A stretch of DNA of 64,000 nucleotides from Sphingomonadaceae bacterium 3R27C6 (GTDB lineage: Bacteria; Pseudomonadota; Alphaproteobacteria; Sphingomonadales; Sphingomonadaceae): the NCBI GenBank assembly GCA_005503215.1, contig SCNS01000028.1, positions 1-64,000 on the forward strand, in the 5' to 3' direction. The position numbers were made by a program, and so were the translations under genes. The first letter of the stretch is position 1; every line of letters starts with the position of its first letter. Under the pieces are notes generated by a model. That model was not told the DNA's origin and did not search any database. It saw only the letters and a program-made list of their open reading frames with translations. Positions 1 to 7,710 of this stretch are shown here, piece by piece.

Positions 1-7
1 GCCCATC

Positions 8-724
8 TCAATCGCCCTTGCGGAAGCGGCGGAAGCGTTCGCGGCCTTCGGCCTCGGCTGCGGCGGCGCGCGCGGCGCCCAGCATCTCGGCGCGGCCCTG
101 CGCCGTCATGACGGCGGCAAGGTCGGCGATCTGCTGCGACTGGATCGCGAGCAACTGGTTGCCCGCCTGCGCCGCCTGCAGCGCGCCGGTCGCCGACTGG
201 CTGGCGCCGACGATCGTCGAGATCGACGTCCGCGTCCCGCCCATGTTCGAGACGATACCGGCCTGCACCTTCATCGCATCCTCGAACGCTCCGACGCTGT
301 CTTTCCAGCGCGCCTCGGCATTGGCGACCAATGCCGACGTCGGGCCCGAGAAGGCGGTTCCCTTGTAGCGCTGCTCGAAGCCCTTGCGGATATCGGCGAC
401 GTCATAGGCAATGCCTTCGGCCTCGGTGAGCAGCTGCTTGGTCTGGTCGATCTGCGCCTGCAGTTCGCCGAGCGTCGAGGTCGGCAGGCTCTGGAGGTTG
501 CGTGCCTCGTTGAGCAGCGACGTCGCCTGGTTCTGGAGCTGCTTGATCTGGTTGTTGATCTGCTCGAGCGTGCGCGCGGCGGTCAGGATATTCTGCGAAT
601 AGTTGCGCGGATCGTGGACGATGCCGCCGACCTGTGCGCTCGCCGGCGCTGAAAGCATCGGACCCGACACACTCGCGGCGACGAGCGCCGCTGCGGTGAT
701 CGAGCGGAGGATATTCTTCTTCAT
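8..724 (-). CDS. trbJ: P-type conjugative transfer protein TrbJ
   Basis: TrbJ is a periplasmic component of the P-type type IV secretion (mating pair formation) apparatus, functionally like VirB5. The 238-residue product starts with a signal peptide (basic MKKN start, hydrophobic core, APASA-Q cleavage region near residue 30). A long glutamine- and leucine-rich segment at about 45-105 looks like a coiled coil. Its ATG overlaps the trbE stop as ATGA, so it is the fifth gene of a trbBCDEJ operon read right to left. An ATG follows two bases after its stop at the left window edge, so the operon continues outside, presumably with trbL, trbF, trbG and trbI. Confidence 0.9.
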   Translation of the reverse strand: MKKNILRSITAAALVAASVSGPMLSAPASAQVGGIVHDPRNYSQNILTAARTLEQINNQIKQLQNQATSLLNEARNLQSLPTSTLGELQAQIDQTKQLLTEAEGIAYDVADIRKGFEQRYKGTAFSGPTSALVANAEARWKDSVGAFEDAMKVQAGIVSNMGGTRTSISTIVGASQSATGALQAAQAGNQLLAIQSQQIADLAAVMTAQGRAEMLGAARAAAAEAEGRERFRRFRKGD

Positions 725-3162
725 TGGGGGGACTCCTCATTGGGGGCGACTGCGGGGGGCAGCAGCTCGGTCGCCCATTCGAGCTTGCGGTGGGAGAGCC
801 ACGCAGCCGCGAAGCCCTCGCGGCCGTGCGCGGCGAAAAGCTCGCCGATGCGGGTCTGGTCGGTTTTCGAGGAGGCGGCCGTGAAGGCGAGCGCGATGTC
901 GCCGAGCCCGAGGTCAAAGAGGCGGTTGCCGCGGCGCGACTGGCAATAATAGTCGCGCTTGGGCGTCGCTCGGCTCAATATCTCGGCCTGCCGGTCGTTG
1001 AGCCCGAATCGCTCGTAGATACGCGCTATCTGCGGTTCGAGCGCGCGCTCGTTCGGCAGGAAGATACGCGTGGGACAGCTTTCGATGATCGCCGGCGCGA
1101 TGCTCGAAGTCTCGATATCGGCAAGGCTCTGCGTCGCGAAGATGACGCTGGCGTTCTTCTTGCGCAGCGTCTTGAGCCATTCGCGCAGCTGCGCGGCAAA
1201 GGCTCGGCTGTCGAGAACGAGCCAGCCTTCGTCGATGATGATCAGCGTCGGCGATCCGTCGAGCCGGCCGGCGATGCGGTGGAAGAGATAGGACAGTACC
1301 GCGCCAGTCGAGGCTGCGCCGACGAGACCCTCGGTCTCGAACACCTGCACCATCGCCTCGCCGAGCTTCTCCTCGTCGGCGTCGAGCAGCCGGCCCCAGG
1401 GACCGCCGACCAGATAGGGCGCGAGTGCCTGCTTGAGTTCGATCGACTGAAGCAGCACCGCAAGACCCGTCAGCGTGCGCTCGGCCACCGGCGCAGTCGC
1501 GAGCGAGGTGAGCGCCGACCAGAGATGCTCCTTTGCCGCCGGATCGATCTCGACGCCTTCACCCGCGAGCATCGCGGCGAGCCATTCGGCCGCCCAGCTG
1601 CGTTCAGCCGCCTCGTCGATCCGCGCAAGTGGTTGCAACGAAACGCCGCCCTCGCCATCGTGCAAGGCGCCGCCGAGATCCTGCCAGTCGCCGCCCATGG
1701 CGAGCGCAGCAGCGCGGATCGAGCCGCCAAAGTCGAAGGCGAATATTTGCGCCCGCGGATAGCGACGGAACTGCATCGCCATGGTTGCGAGCAGCACCGA
1801 TTTGCCGGCGCCGGTCGGTCCGACGACGAGGCAGTGCCCAACATCGCCGACATGAAGGGAAAGACGGAACGGGGTCGAACCTTCGGTCTTGCCGTACAGC
1901 AAGGGGGCATCACCGAAATGTTCGTCCCGTTCCGCTCCCGCCCACACGGCAGAGAGGGGGACTATGTGGGCGAGATTGAGCGTCGAAATGGGAGGCTGGC
2001 GGACATTGGCATAGACGTGCCCCGGAAGCCCCCCAAGCCAGGCCTCGATCGCGTTCATGCCCTCGATCGTGCAGGTGAAGTCGCGGCCCTGGATGACCTT
2101 CTCGACGAGCCGTAGCTTCTCGGCCGCGAGCGCCGGATCGGCGTCCCACACGGTGACCGTGGCGGTCACATAGGCGATGCCCGCGTGATCGGCACCCAGC
2201 TCCTGCAGCGCGATGTCGGCATCGGCCGCCTTGTTCGAGGCGTCGCTGTCCATGAGCACCGACTGCTCATTGGTCATGACCTCTTTCAGGATCGCCGCGA
2301 TCGACTTACGCTTGGCGAACCATTGCCGCCGGATCTTGGTCAGCAGCTTGGTGGCATCGGTCTTGTCGAGCATGATCGCGCGGGTCGACCAGCGGTAGGC
2401 GAAGGCGAGCCGGTTGAGTTCGTCGAGCAGCCCCGGCCAGGTCGACGACGGAAATCCCGTGATCGTCAGCGTCCGCAGATGCTGGTCGCCAAGCCGCGGC
2501 TCAAGCCCGCCGACGAGCGGCTGATCGGTGAGCAGCGCATCGAGATAGACCGGCGTTTCAGGCACGCGGACGCGCTGCCGCTTGGTCGAGACGGTCGAAT
2601 GGAGGTAGGTCAGCGTCTCGCCGTCATCGAGCCATTCGGCCTCGGGCATGAAGCCTTCGACGAGATGGAGGACGCGGTTCGTCCGGTCGGTGAAGCTCGC
2701 GACGTGTTCGCGCGGGTCCACGCCCGAGCGCGCCATCCCTTCATAGAGCCACCCTTCCGCGCGCGAGGCATCCTCCGCCGGCGGCATCCACAAAAGAGTC
2801 AGGAAATAGCGGCTCTCGAAATGCGCCCCTTCCTCCCGGAACTGCTCCTGCCGCTCCATGTCGACAAGCGCGGACGCCGGATCGGGAAACTCCGACTGCG
2901 GATAGCCGCTCGCCGGCAACCGCTGGGCCTCGACGAACACCGCCCAGCCCGAGCCGAGGCGCCGCAGCGTATTGTTGAGGCGTGAGGTCACCGCGACCAG
3001 TTCGGCTCGCGTGGCGCTGTCGAGATCGGGGCCGCGGAAGCGCGCCGTGCGCTGCAGCGATCCGTCCTTGTTCAGCACCACGCCCTCGCCCACCAGCGCG
3101 ACCCACGGGAGAAAATCGGCAAGGCAGGCGGATTTCGAGCGATATTCGGCAAGGTTCATCAT
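721..3162 (-). CDS. trbE: Conjugative transfer ATPase TrbE (VirB4 family)
   Basis: TrbE is the VirB4-class ATPase that energises pilus assembly and substrate transfer at the inner membrane. The 813-residue product shows a Walker A motif GPTGAGKS near residue 440 and a Walker B motif LIIIDEGW near residue 640. I chose the ATG at 3162 because it overlaps the trbD stop (ATGATGA arrangement) and begins with the conserved MMNLAEYR; the frame stays open upstream but that stretch duplicates trbD in another frame. The length matches the family (about 800-850). It is translationally coupled to trbD before it and trbJ after it. Confidence 0.93.
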   Translation of the reverse strand: MMNLAEYRSKSACLADFLPWVALVGEGVVLNKDGSLQRTARFRGPDLDSATRAELVAVTSRLNNTLRRLGSGWAVFVEAQRLPASGYPQSEFPDPASALVDMERQEQFREEGAHFESRYFLTLLWMPPAEDASRAEGWLYEGMARSGVDPREHVASFTDRTNRVLHLVEGFMPEAEWLDDGETLTYLHSTVSTKRQRVRVPETPVYLDALLTDQPLVGGLEPRLGDQHLRTLTITGFPSSTWPGLLDELNRLAFAYRWSTRAIMLDKTDATKLLTKIRRQWFAKRKSIAAILKEVMTNEQSVLMDSDASNKAADADIALQELGADHAGIAYVTATVTVWDADPALAAEKLRLVEKVIQGRDFTCTIEGMNAIEAWLGGLPGHVYANVRQPPISTLNLAHIVPLSAVWAGAERDEHFGDAPLLYGKTEGSTPFRLSLHVGDVGHCLVVGPTGAGKSVLLATMAMQFRRYPRAQIFAFDFGGSIRAAALAMGGDWQDLGGALHDGEGGVSLQPLARIDEAAERSWAAEWLAAMLAGEGVEIDPAAKEHLWSALTSLATAPVAERTLTGLAVLLQSIELKQALAPYLVGGPWGRLLDADEEKLGEAMVQVFETEGLVGAASTGAVLSYLFHRIAGRLDGSPTLIIIDEGWLVLDSRAFAAQLREWLKTLRKKNASVIFATQSLADIETSSIAPAIIESCPTRIFLPNERALEPQIARIYERFGLNDRQAEILSRATPKRDYYCQSRRGNRLFDLGLGDIALAFTAASSKTDQTRIGELFAAHGREGFAAAWLSHRKLEWATELLPPAVAPNEESPQ

Positions 3163-3419
3163 GGCCGCATCCAGACAGGATATTTGAGGTGACGCCTTGC
3201 GACGTCGACGAAGAGGGGATCGCGGCGCGCCGCCCAGACCGAGAGCGCATGGCCGATCGCCCAGATCGCGATGCCGGCGATCCAAAGGCGAAGTCCGAGT
3301 CCGATCGCCCCAGCAAGCGTGCCGTTGACGATCGCGAGCGACCGCGGCGCGCCGCCGAGCAAGATCGGCTCGGCGAGCGCCCGGTGAACCGGGGCGAAGA
3401 AGCCCGGAACCTCCTCCAT
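3159..3419 (-). CDS. trbD: Conjugal transfer protein TrbD (VirB3-like)
   Basis: TrbD is a small inner-membrane protein of the mating channel, equivalent to VirB3. The 86-residue product begins MEEVPGFFAPVHRALAEP, the usual N-terminus of the family (the P-x-x-x-P-V-H-R-A-L pattern), followed by two closely spaced hydrophobic segments at about 28-60. I chose the start at 3419 because it overlaps the trbC stop by ATGA; a longer open frame runs back inside trbC but has no family character. It sits between trbC and trbE, as in RP4 and Tn4371-type elements. Confidence 0.88.
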   Translation of the reverse strand: MEEVPGFFAPVHRALAEPILLGGAPRSLAIVNGTLAGAIGLGLRLWIAGIAIWAIGHALSVWAARRDPLFVDVARRHLKYPVWMRP

Positions 3420-3754
3420 CAGATCAGCGCTCCGCCGCCGAAGGAAAAGAAGGACAGGAAGAAACTCGACGCCGCGAATGCGATCGACAGACCGAACACG
3501 ATCTGGACGAGGCGGCGGAACCCGCCCGACGTGTCGCCGAATGCGAGGCTGAGGCCCGTCACGATGATGATGATCACCGCAACGATCTTGGCGACCGGCC
3601 CCTCGATGCTCTCGAGGATCGATTGCAGCGGCGCTTCCCACGGCATCGACGAACCGCCGGCATGCGCCGGGGCGGAAACGACCAGCGCGACGAACAGCGC
3701 GGTAGAGCAGAGCATGGCGCGACGGGCGCCATGCCGGAAGGCATGGGTCATCAT
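3419..3754 (-). CDS. trbC: Conjugative pilin TrbC (VirB2-like)
   Basis: TrbC is the prepilin of the conjugative pilus. The 111-residue product has a long signal sequence ending at the ASAPAHA-G region (about residue 32) and two hydrophobic helices (about 53-72 and 83-105), the normal architecture of a VirB2/TrbC pilin. RP4 TrbC is cyclised by the TraF peptidase; a TraF homologue is present in this element at 12743-13333, so the same maturation is likely here. Its ATG overlaps the trbB stop and its stop overlaps the trbD start. Confidence 0.9.
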   Translation of the reverse strand: MMTHAFRHGARRAMLCSTALFVALVVSAPAHAGGSSMPWEAPLQSILESIEGPVAKIVAVIIIIVTGLSLAFGDTSGGFRRLVQIVFGLSIAFAASSFFLSFFSFGGGALI

Positions 3755-4728
3755 ATTTCTCCTTCGGGGATGAGCGGGGTGATGCAGAACTGGCCGGTCA
3801 CAGGGTCAAGGCCATCGACACGGGCAAGTTCGGAAAGGCGGCGCCCGGTGCCGTCGCGTACCAGCACGGCGACAAGGTCGATCGTCTCGGCGAGCAGCGC
3901 GCGCGGGACCGTCACCACGGCCTCCTGAATGAGTTGCTCCATCCGGCGCAGCGAGCCGAGTGCGGTCCCCGCATGGATCGTGCCGATACCGCCGGGGTGA
4001 CCGGTGCCCCACGCCTTCAGAAGCTCAAGCGCCTCCGCTCCCCGGACTTCGCCGATCGGGATGCGATGAGGCCGTAGACGGAGCGAAGAGCGCACGAGGT
4101 CCGCGAGCGTCGCCACGCCGTCCTTCGTTCGCATGGCGACGAGATTGGGCGCGGCGCATTGAAGCTCGCGCGTATCTTCGATCAGAACGATACGATCCGA
4201 CGTCTTCGCAACTTCCGCGAGCAATGCGTTGGTAAGCGTAGTTTTTCCGGTACCGGTACCGCCGGCCACCAGAATATTTTTCCGCTCGGACACTGCGCAG
4301 CGGAGGATCTCGGCCGAGAGGTCCGACATGATACCGGCGGTGGCATAATCGTGAAGGGTGAACACCGCGACGGCGGGCTTCCGGATGGCGAAGGTCGGCG
4401 CTGCCACCACCGGCGGCAACAGCCCTTCGAAGCGCTCGCCGGTCTCCGGGAGTTCGGCAGAGACGCGCGGCGAGCCAGCGTGGACCGCGGCGCCAACATG
4501 GTGCGCGACGAGGCGAATGATGCGTTCGCCATCGGCGGCGGCAAGAAGGATTCCGCTGTCGGCGATGCCGATGCCCAACCGGTCGACCCAAAGACGGCCA
4601 TCGGGGTTGAGCATGATCTCGATGACCGAGGGGTCGGCAAGCCATTCGGCGATGGCGCCGCCAAGCGCGGTCCGGAGCATGCGCGCGCCGCGTGCCTGCG
4701 GCTCATTGCCAGTCGATGCTGCGCCCAT
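3751..4728 (-). CDS. trbB: P-type conjugative transfer ATPase TrbB (VirB11 family)
   Basis: TrbB is a hexameric VirB11/GspE-type secretion ATPase at the cytoplasmic face of the mating channel. The 325-residue product contains the Walker A motif GGTGTGKTT near residue 157, an IEDTRELQ Asp box, and the GEVRGAEALELL and TGHPGGIGTIHA segments typical of the family. The usual RPDR(I/V)IVGE segment reads RPHRIPIGE here, a small departure. It is the first gene of the trb operon; a 218-bp divergent region separates it from the GerE-type regulator at 4947. Confidence 0.94.
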   Translation of the reverse strand: MGAASTGNEPQARGARMLRTALGGAIAEWLADPSVIEIMLNPDGRLWVDRLGIGIADSGILLAAADGERIIRLVAHHVGAAVHAGSPRVSAELPETGERFEGLLPPVVAAPTFAIRKPAVAVFTLHDYATAGIMSDLSAEILRCAVSERKNILVAGGTGTGKTTLTNALLAEVAKTSDRIVLIEDTRELQCAAPNLVAMRTKDGVATLADLVRSSLRLRPHRIPIGEVRGAEALELLKAWGTGHPGGIGTIHAGTALGSLRRMEQLIQEAVVTVPRALLAETIDLVAVLVRDGTGRRLSELARVDGLDPVTGQFCITPLIPEGEI

Positions 4729-4936
4729 CGGAGTCCCCGTTCATTGGTCCGGGCAACGGCGCCCGGCTCGACGGGGACGAGTAAGAGACGCAGAAAAGTC
4801 CCGGCTTCAACAGGGATTTACGCGCGTCAAACCATCGGAAAGAATGACTAGCCATTGCCTATGCGGCCGGCTCGGTCTGCAGCCATCTTACCGCGACTCA
4901 CTCCGATGATGCTTGCGCGCGGCGCTATTTCGACAA

Positions 4937-4950
4937 TCATGTAAACATGA
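4937..4950. promoter_or_regulatory. Palindrome overlapping the start codon of the GerE-type regulator
   Basis: The sequence TCATGT-AA-ACATGA is a dyad with perfect 6-bp arms. It includes the ATG (4947) of the membrane-anchored regulator and lies in the divergent region facing trbB. No Shine-Dalgarno sequence is visible before that ATG, so the mRNA may be leaderless or the dyad may be an autoregulatory site. The role is inference only. Confidence 0.35.
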
Positions 4951-5465
4951 ATGATTCGGGGTCGCACCCAATTGACGACGAAGCTCGATGGAACCGCCTG
5001 ACAGAGAAGCAGCGCGCGTGCCTTGACCTGCTCATCGAGCACAAGACCTCGAAAGAGATCGCCCGGCTTCTCGATATTTCGAAGCACACCGTCGATCAGC
5101 GGTTGAATCTGGCGCGCGACACACTTGGCGCGCAGGACCGGAACGAGTCCGCCTTCATCTACCGTCAGATGAAGGAGAAATACGACCGAGTGACATACGA
5201 CGCGGTGGAGGTTCCGGCGACGCCGGCATTGGTGCGATCCGAGTTTCCGGACGGCGGCTCGCCCAACCTCATGGAACTGCACGACAGTTCGGCGTTGCAG
5301 GGCGGGTCATCGGGAATTCGCCCGCCGTTCAGAGGTCTTTTCAAGCGCGATCATAATTCGGCAAACCGGCTTTGGATCTATCTCGCCGGACTTGCCGCTG
5401 CGGTCTGGATTGTCCTGGGTGGTCTCGGCGTTGCCCAAGCGCTGAACCAGCTGATCCAGAACTGA
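4947..5465 (+). CDS. LuxR/GerE-type HTH regulator with C-terminal membrane anchor
   Basis: A 172-residue protein with an N-terminal GerE-type helix-turn-helix (about 20-75; LTEKQRACLDLL, then TSKEIARLLDISKHTVDQRL) and no receiver or ligand domain. A hydrophobic stretch at about 143-165 (RLWIYLAGLAAAVWIVLGG) predicts one C-terminal transmembrane helix, so the DNA-binding domain would be tethered to the inner membrane. It is divergent from the trb operon and between the two transfer operons, so it could control transfer, but the target is unknown. The start lies within a palindrome and has no clear ribosome binding site. Confidence 0.75.
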   Translation: MNDSGSHPIDDEARWNRLTEKQRACLDLLIEHKTSKEIARLLDISKHTVDQRLNLARDTLGAQDRNESAFIYRQMKEKYDRVTYDAVEVPATPALVRSEFPDGGSPNLMELHDSSALQGGSSGIRPPFRGLFKRDHNSANRLWIYLAGLAAAVWIVLGGLGVAQALNQLIQN

Positions 5466-5523
5466 CCTCTCTTCAAATCGGTCCAATTGGCTGAGGCTCT
5501 GCGGCTTCGGCGAAGGAGAACCT

Positions 5524-5853
5524 ATGTCTGAGAATATTGCCGCAATGGCGGCCCGGCTGCATCGCGACGTCCCAAATGCCGAGGGAAGTATCGACGACGC
5601 GCTGATTGCCGTGGCTTCGCTCACCACCAGCGTCGTTATGGCCCGGCGCGCGATCGGCGCACCGGCGAAAACGGGCCAAGGAACGATCATACGCTTGGTC
5701 GAGGCGCAGATGTCGCTCGTCAAGGTCAGCGGCAGCATTCTTCGCGCGCACAATGAGCTGGCCGAGATCGGCAAGGAAACGGCCGGGTACGATCTGCGCG
5801 AATGCCCGTCTGTTGCCGGCACGAAGGTCGTTCCGCTTTCTTCGGCTTCGTGA
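5524..5853 (+). CDS. Hypothetical protein
   Basis: A 109-residue protein that I do not recognise. It has no signal peptide; residues 20-85 look helical (DDALIAVASLTTSVVMARRAIG and a following amphipathic segment, with the first part cited only up to its central core). A purine-rich GAAGGAGAA sequence lies just upstream of the ATG and is a good ribosome binding site. It follows the GerE regulator by 58 bp and precedes a membrane protein by 41 bp, so it is probably in the same plus-strand operon inside the conjugative element. Confidence 0.55.
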   Translation: MSENIAAMAARLHRDVPNAEGSIDDALIAVASLTTSVVMARRAIGAPAKTGQGTIIRLVEAQMSLVKVSGSILRAHNELAEIGKETAGYDLRECPSVAGTKVVPLSSAS

Positions 5854-5894
5854 AGCGAATTGACCGAGAGCGATCAGCATGAAAAGTCACGAGA

Positions 5895-6383
5895 ATGCGC
5901 ATAGCCATTTTCGCCACGATATTGCTGATCGCTCTCCTCTATGCGGCGTGGAAGGGTGGCGGACCCGAGCGGGCGATGGTCGGAATAGCCGTTACCATCG
6001 TGGTCTGGGATCGCTTGTTGGTCGCTTCTGGGATGGTCTCCTATCATGTGCTCGATATTGGTTATCTCGCGCACGACGCATTTGGAGCCCTAGCGACGCT
6101 TGCCCTGGCGATGGTCGCGTACCGCTTCTGGACCATCCCCGCGGCGATCCTTCATGCTTTGCCCCTGCTCGCCCACCTGAGCCGAGCCGTGGACCTCTCC
6201 ATCAGTCCTGTCGTGTATCTGACGATGCAGGTGGCATCGTCCTGGCTGGTCCCACCCCTGCTAATCCTTGCAACCTGGCATCACCAGCGTCGCCTGAAGC
6301 AGTGCGGCAGCGATCCGTCCTGGCACATCTCGTGGAAATCGCAGCCCCAGGACAAGGGGCAGCACTCGCCAAAGCCCTCCTAG
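5895..6383 (+). CDS. Hypothetical membrane protein
   Basis: A 162-residue protein with an N-terminal hydrophobic segment (IAIFATILLIALLYAAW) and about four further hydrophobic stretches, ending in a soluble tail after about residue 128. I do not recognise a family. The last 82 bases overlap the start region of the downstream RadC-like gene in another frame, which supports coupled translation but leaves the exact ends of both genes somewhat uncertain. Confidence 0.5.
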   Translation: MRIAIFATILLIALLYAAWKGGGPERAMVGIAVTIVVWDRLLVASGMVSYHVLDIGYLAHDAFGALATLALAMVAYRFWTIPAAILHALPLLAHLSRAVDLSISPVVYLTMQVASSWLVPPLLILATWHHQRRLKQCGSDPSWHISWKSQPQDKGQHSPKPS

Positions 6384-7303
6384 ACGAATTCCAGTCGCTC
6401 GGCCGCCTGTGGGCGCAAGAGCCCGAGGCCATAGCGAGAATTGTCGGCAGCAATTCGCTAGTGGCGTCCCTGATCCTTCACGCCCGCGACGCCGCAATCG
6501 CGGCGGCGAGTTCCGACATCCGAGGAATTCGCATTGATCCGTTCGCAGCTGAGGTCAGACGGTATCTGATCTTGTCGATGGGCAGCCTTGCCGACGAGCG
6601 CTTCCGCATCCTGTTTCTGGATTCTTCGCACCGCCTGATCACCGACGAAGAGATGCAGCGCGGGACGATTTCCCAGATCAGCCTCTACCCGAGAACCATC
6701 TTTCGGCGTGCGCTCGAGGTGAACTCTGCCGCCATCATTCTCGTCCACAATCACCCGAGCGGCGATCCGAGCCCAAGCGCGGAAGATATCGACGTGACGC
6801 GGCGTCTCGACCAGATTGGCAGATCGCTGGGGATCGAGGTGCTCGACCATATCATCGTCACCGCCGCCTACGCACATCACCTCATCAGTCGCGATCCGAC
6901 GGCCACTCGCGAGGCGGCGGCACCTTTCACCCTGCGAAGCCCTGACAGCCAGCAGAACTCGGAGGACGAGGACCTGGCGCTCGCCAATGCCCGAGCAATG
7001 ATGCGGAGACGGCTGCTTCGCCAGCAATTACTCGGCGCGCCCGAACTCTTCGGCGATCCGGCCTGGGAGATGTTGGTCGACCTCTTCATCCACGAATGCG
7101 AGCGAAAGCCCATCTCGGTAACCTCGCTATGCGTCACACCCAGCATTCCCATGAGCAGCGCCATTCGCCTCTGCCAGAAGCTTTGCGACGCCAACCTCAT
7201 CCGGCGAAAGCCTGACCTCTACGATGGTCGCCGCGTCTTCGTCGAGCTCAACCCCGACGTGTCCCACCGCCTCCGCGCCTATTTCCTCGCCGGGTCCGAT
7301 TGA
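6302..7303 (+). CDS. RadC-like JAB/MPN domain protein with C-terminal winged helix
   Basis: A 333-residue protein. The N-terminal part (about 1-60) resembles the helix-hairpin-helix region of RadC-type proteins. The middle (about 75-195) is a JAB/MPN domain with the complete JAMM metal motif HNHPSGDPSPSAED. After a linker, the C-terminal 100 residues look like a MarR-type winged helix (SVTSLCVTPSIPMSSAIRL, then LIRRKPDLYDGRRVFVEL). I chose the GTG at 6302, where similarity to RadC begins; the frame is open to about 5879 but overlaps another gene there. The molecular role of RadC family proteins is unsettled. It converges with the CopG-type gene, overlapping by 25 bp. Confidence 0.75.
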   Translation: MRQRSVLAHLVEIAAPGQGAALAKALLDEFQSLGRLWAQEPEAIARIVGSNSLVASLILHARDAAIAAASSDIRGIRIDPFAAEVRRYLILSMGSLADERFRILFLDSSHRLITDEEMQRGTISQISLYPRTIFRRALEVNSAAIILVHNHPSGDPSPSAEDIDVTRRLDQIGRSLGIEVLDHIIVTAAYAHHLISRDPTATREAAAPFTLRSPDSQQNSEDEDLALANARAMMRRRLLRQQLLGAPELFGDPAWEMLVDLFIHECERKPISVTSLCVTPSIPMSSAIRLCQKLCDANLIRRKPDLYDGRRVFVELNPDVSHRLRAYFLAGSD

Positions 7304-7710
7304 GCTCCGTCGCGGCTCAACTCTGCCGCCAGCTTGGCACCGCCGTCCATCCGCTTTGCGAGCGCATCGACAAATCCCTCCCACCGCCGCTTGCCGGTCG
7401 CCTGGGCCGCAGCGAGCGCGTTGTCGGGAAGCGGTGTCGTGCTGGTCAGCCAGTGCCGCACGAAAAGCGCCAGCGTCTCGTTGGTGAGGTCGGTATGCCA
7501 TTCGAGCCGCTCGAGGAGCCGGACCAAGCGGTCGAGGCGGCGGATCAGCAAGGCTTCGGCCCGATCCTGATCCTGGGGTAGCAACAAGGCGGTAAGCGCG
7601 GCCTCCACGACCTCGGTCTTGGTGGTACCGCGCTGCCGGGCCCGATCTTCCAAGCTTCGCACCAGACCAGCGTCGAGGCGGAACGTCTGCTTGATATGGG
7701 CGCGGCTCAC
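7279..7710 (-). CDS. CopG-type ribbon-helix-helix protein of the transfer region
   Basis: A 143-residue protein whose N-terminus (IKQTFRLDAGLVRSLEDRA, then GTTKTEVVEAALTALL) fits a ribbon-helix-helix DNA-binding domain of about 45 residues. A helical region rich in R, L and E follows (about 55-80). Its ATG overlaps the traG stop as ATGA, so it is the last gene of the relaxase-traG operon. In Tn4371-like elements a gene of this kind commonly lies between traG and trbB. It may regulate the operon or act as a relaxosome accessory protein. Confidence 0.75.
   Translation of the reverse strand: MSRAHIKQTFRLDAGLVRSLEDRARQRGTTKTEVVEAALTALLLPQDQDRAEALLIRRLDRLVRLLERLEWHTDLTNETLALFVRHWLTSTTPLPDNALAAAQATGKRRWEGFVDALAKRMDGGAKLAAELSRDGAQSDPARK

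Noticed and set aside
5879..6301. A longer N-terminus for the RadC-like protein
   Set aside because: The upstream frame overlaps the membrane protein gene and shows proline-arginine-rich shadow composition; conservation begins at GTG 6302.
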